Shown here: piece after piece, positions 63,744 to 64,000 of the stretch
Numbering within the stretch: position 1 is the first letter of the stretch
Layout: each line of letters starts with the position of its first letter
From: an uncultured Lachnospiraceae bacterium
Lineage (GTDB): Bacteria; Bacillota; Clostridia; Lachnospirales; Lachnospiraceae
Assembly (NCBI GenBank): GCA_947643615.1
Contig: CANRWO010000013.1
Location: 1 to 64,000, forward strand
Length of the DNA stretch: 64,000 bases
Direction: 5' to 3'
Notes under the pieces: generated by a model
What the model saw: the letters and a program-made list of their open reading frames with translations, nothing else
Told to the model about the DNA's origin: nothing
Databases searched by the model: none
Made by a program: the position numbers and the translations under genes

Positions 63744-64000
63744 TTACAACATTTTCCTGATATACATGCCTGTATAAGATTTTGCATTGCCTGCCACCTG
63801 CTCCGGAGTGCCTTTGGAGATGACGGTTCCGCCGCGGTCGCCTCCCTCAGGCCCGATATCCAGGATATAGTCCGCTGTCTTGATCACATCCAGGTTATGC
63901 TCAATCACCACCACCGTATTTCCGCCGTCAGCCAGCCGGTGCAGAATTTCCACCAGTTTATGCACATCGGCAAAATGAAGGCCTGTGGTAGGTTCGTCCA
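63744..64000 (-). CDS. uvrA: excinuclease ABC subunit A, C-terminal part
   Basis: The last 85 codons of UvrA, entering from the right edge. The Walker B of the second ATPase ([13 protein letters not shown]) is followed by [27 protein letters not shown], a hallmark of UvrA, and the end GTPEQVAG. It is the damage-recognition ATPase of nucleotide excision repair. The stop is at 63744. Confidence 0.95.
   Translation of the reverse strand, partial: DEPTTGLHFADVHKLVEILHRLADGGNTVVVIEHNLDVIKTADYILDIGPEGGDRGGTVISKGTPEQVAGNAKSYTGMYIRKML

Overview
The window looks like a chromosome segment of a flagellated, low-to-mid GC Clostridium-type Firmicute, most likely a Lachnospiraceae. The pointers are a Spo0A DNA-binding domain, the cdaA-cdaR-glmM order, a YvyF-type flagellar-operon protein, ComF, RecD2, an mreB/mbl-flhO-flhP-like order and DUF3048 and LytD-type proteins. 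Every recognised gene except one (48204-49355) is on the minus strand, so the blocks are read from right to left.

Region A (1-30837) is a large surface-polysaccharide locus. Its right part makes activated sugars and starts the repeat unit: a WbpM-type 4,6-dehydratase, the CapE-CapF-CapG route to UDP-L-FucNAc, and a 993-residue protein that fuses an initiating phosphosugar transferase, an SDR epimerase/reductase and a GT4 glycosyltransferase. Next come WbpG, HisH and HisF homologues (acetamidino-sugar formation), a Wzx flippase, a Wzy-like polymerase, a Wzz-like protein, an acetyltransferase, a GT4, and WbpD/WbpA/WbpB/WbpE homologues for a 2,3-diacetamido uronic acid. The left 10 kb looks like a decoration module: SGNH hydrolase, GT-C transferase, GtrB-like GT2, ATP-grasp ligase, RraA-like protein, a second flippase, two methyltransferases and a polysialyltransferase-like enzyme. 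Four G/C homopolymers of 8 to 11 bases fall in this 10 kb. Two of them lie where the reading frame is broken in this sequence, which suggests slipped-strand phase variation or an unusual cluster of homopolymer errors.

Region B (30835-47397) holds a cell-surface lipoprotein, a LytD-like glucosaminidase and a second exopolysaccharide locus: GT2s, GT4s, an EpsG polymerase, a Wzz-like protein with a degenerate kinase-like tail, a WcaJ-type initiating transferase, two membrane proteins, a Spo0A-like protein with no receiver domain, and a GtrB-like GT2. Region B has no flippase, whereas region A has two.

At 47677-48203 a plus-strand promoter is followed by a leader of about 490 nt. It can fold into a three-way junction and then runs through about 18 degenerate tandem units of roughly 19 nt before the DUF3048 lipoprotein gene. 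This is the most unusual non-coding structure in the window.

Region C (49389-64000) is housekeeping: leuA behind an HPr-like gene with a palindrome in its promoter, glmM-cdaR-cdaA (cell wall and c-di-AMP), conserved membrane proteins, a YvyF-like protein, comF, recD2, flagellar rod genes, an mreB/mbl homologue and the 3' end of uvrA. No tRNA, rRNA, CRISPR array, insertion sequence or phage gene was recognised.
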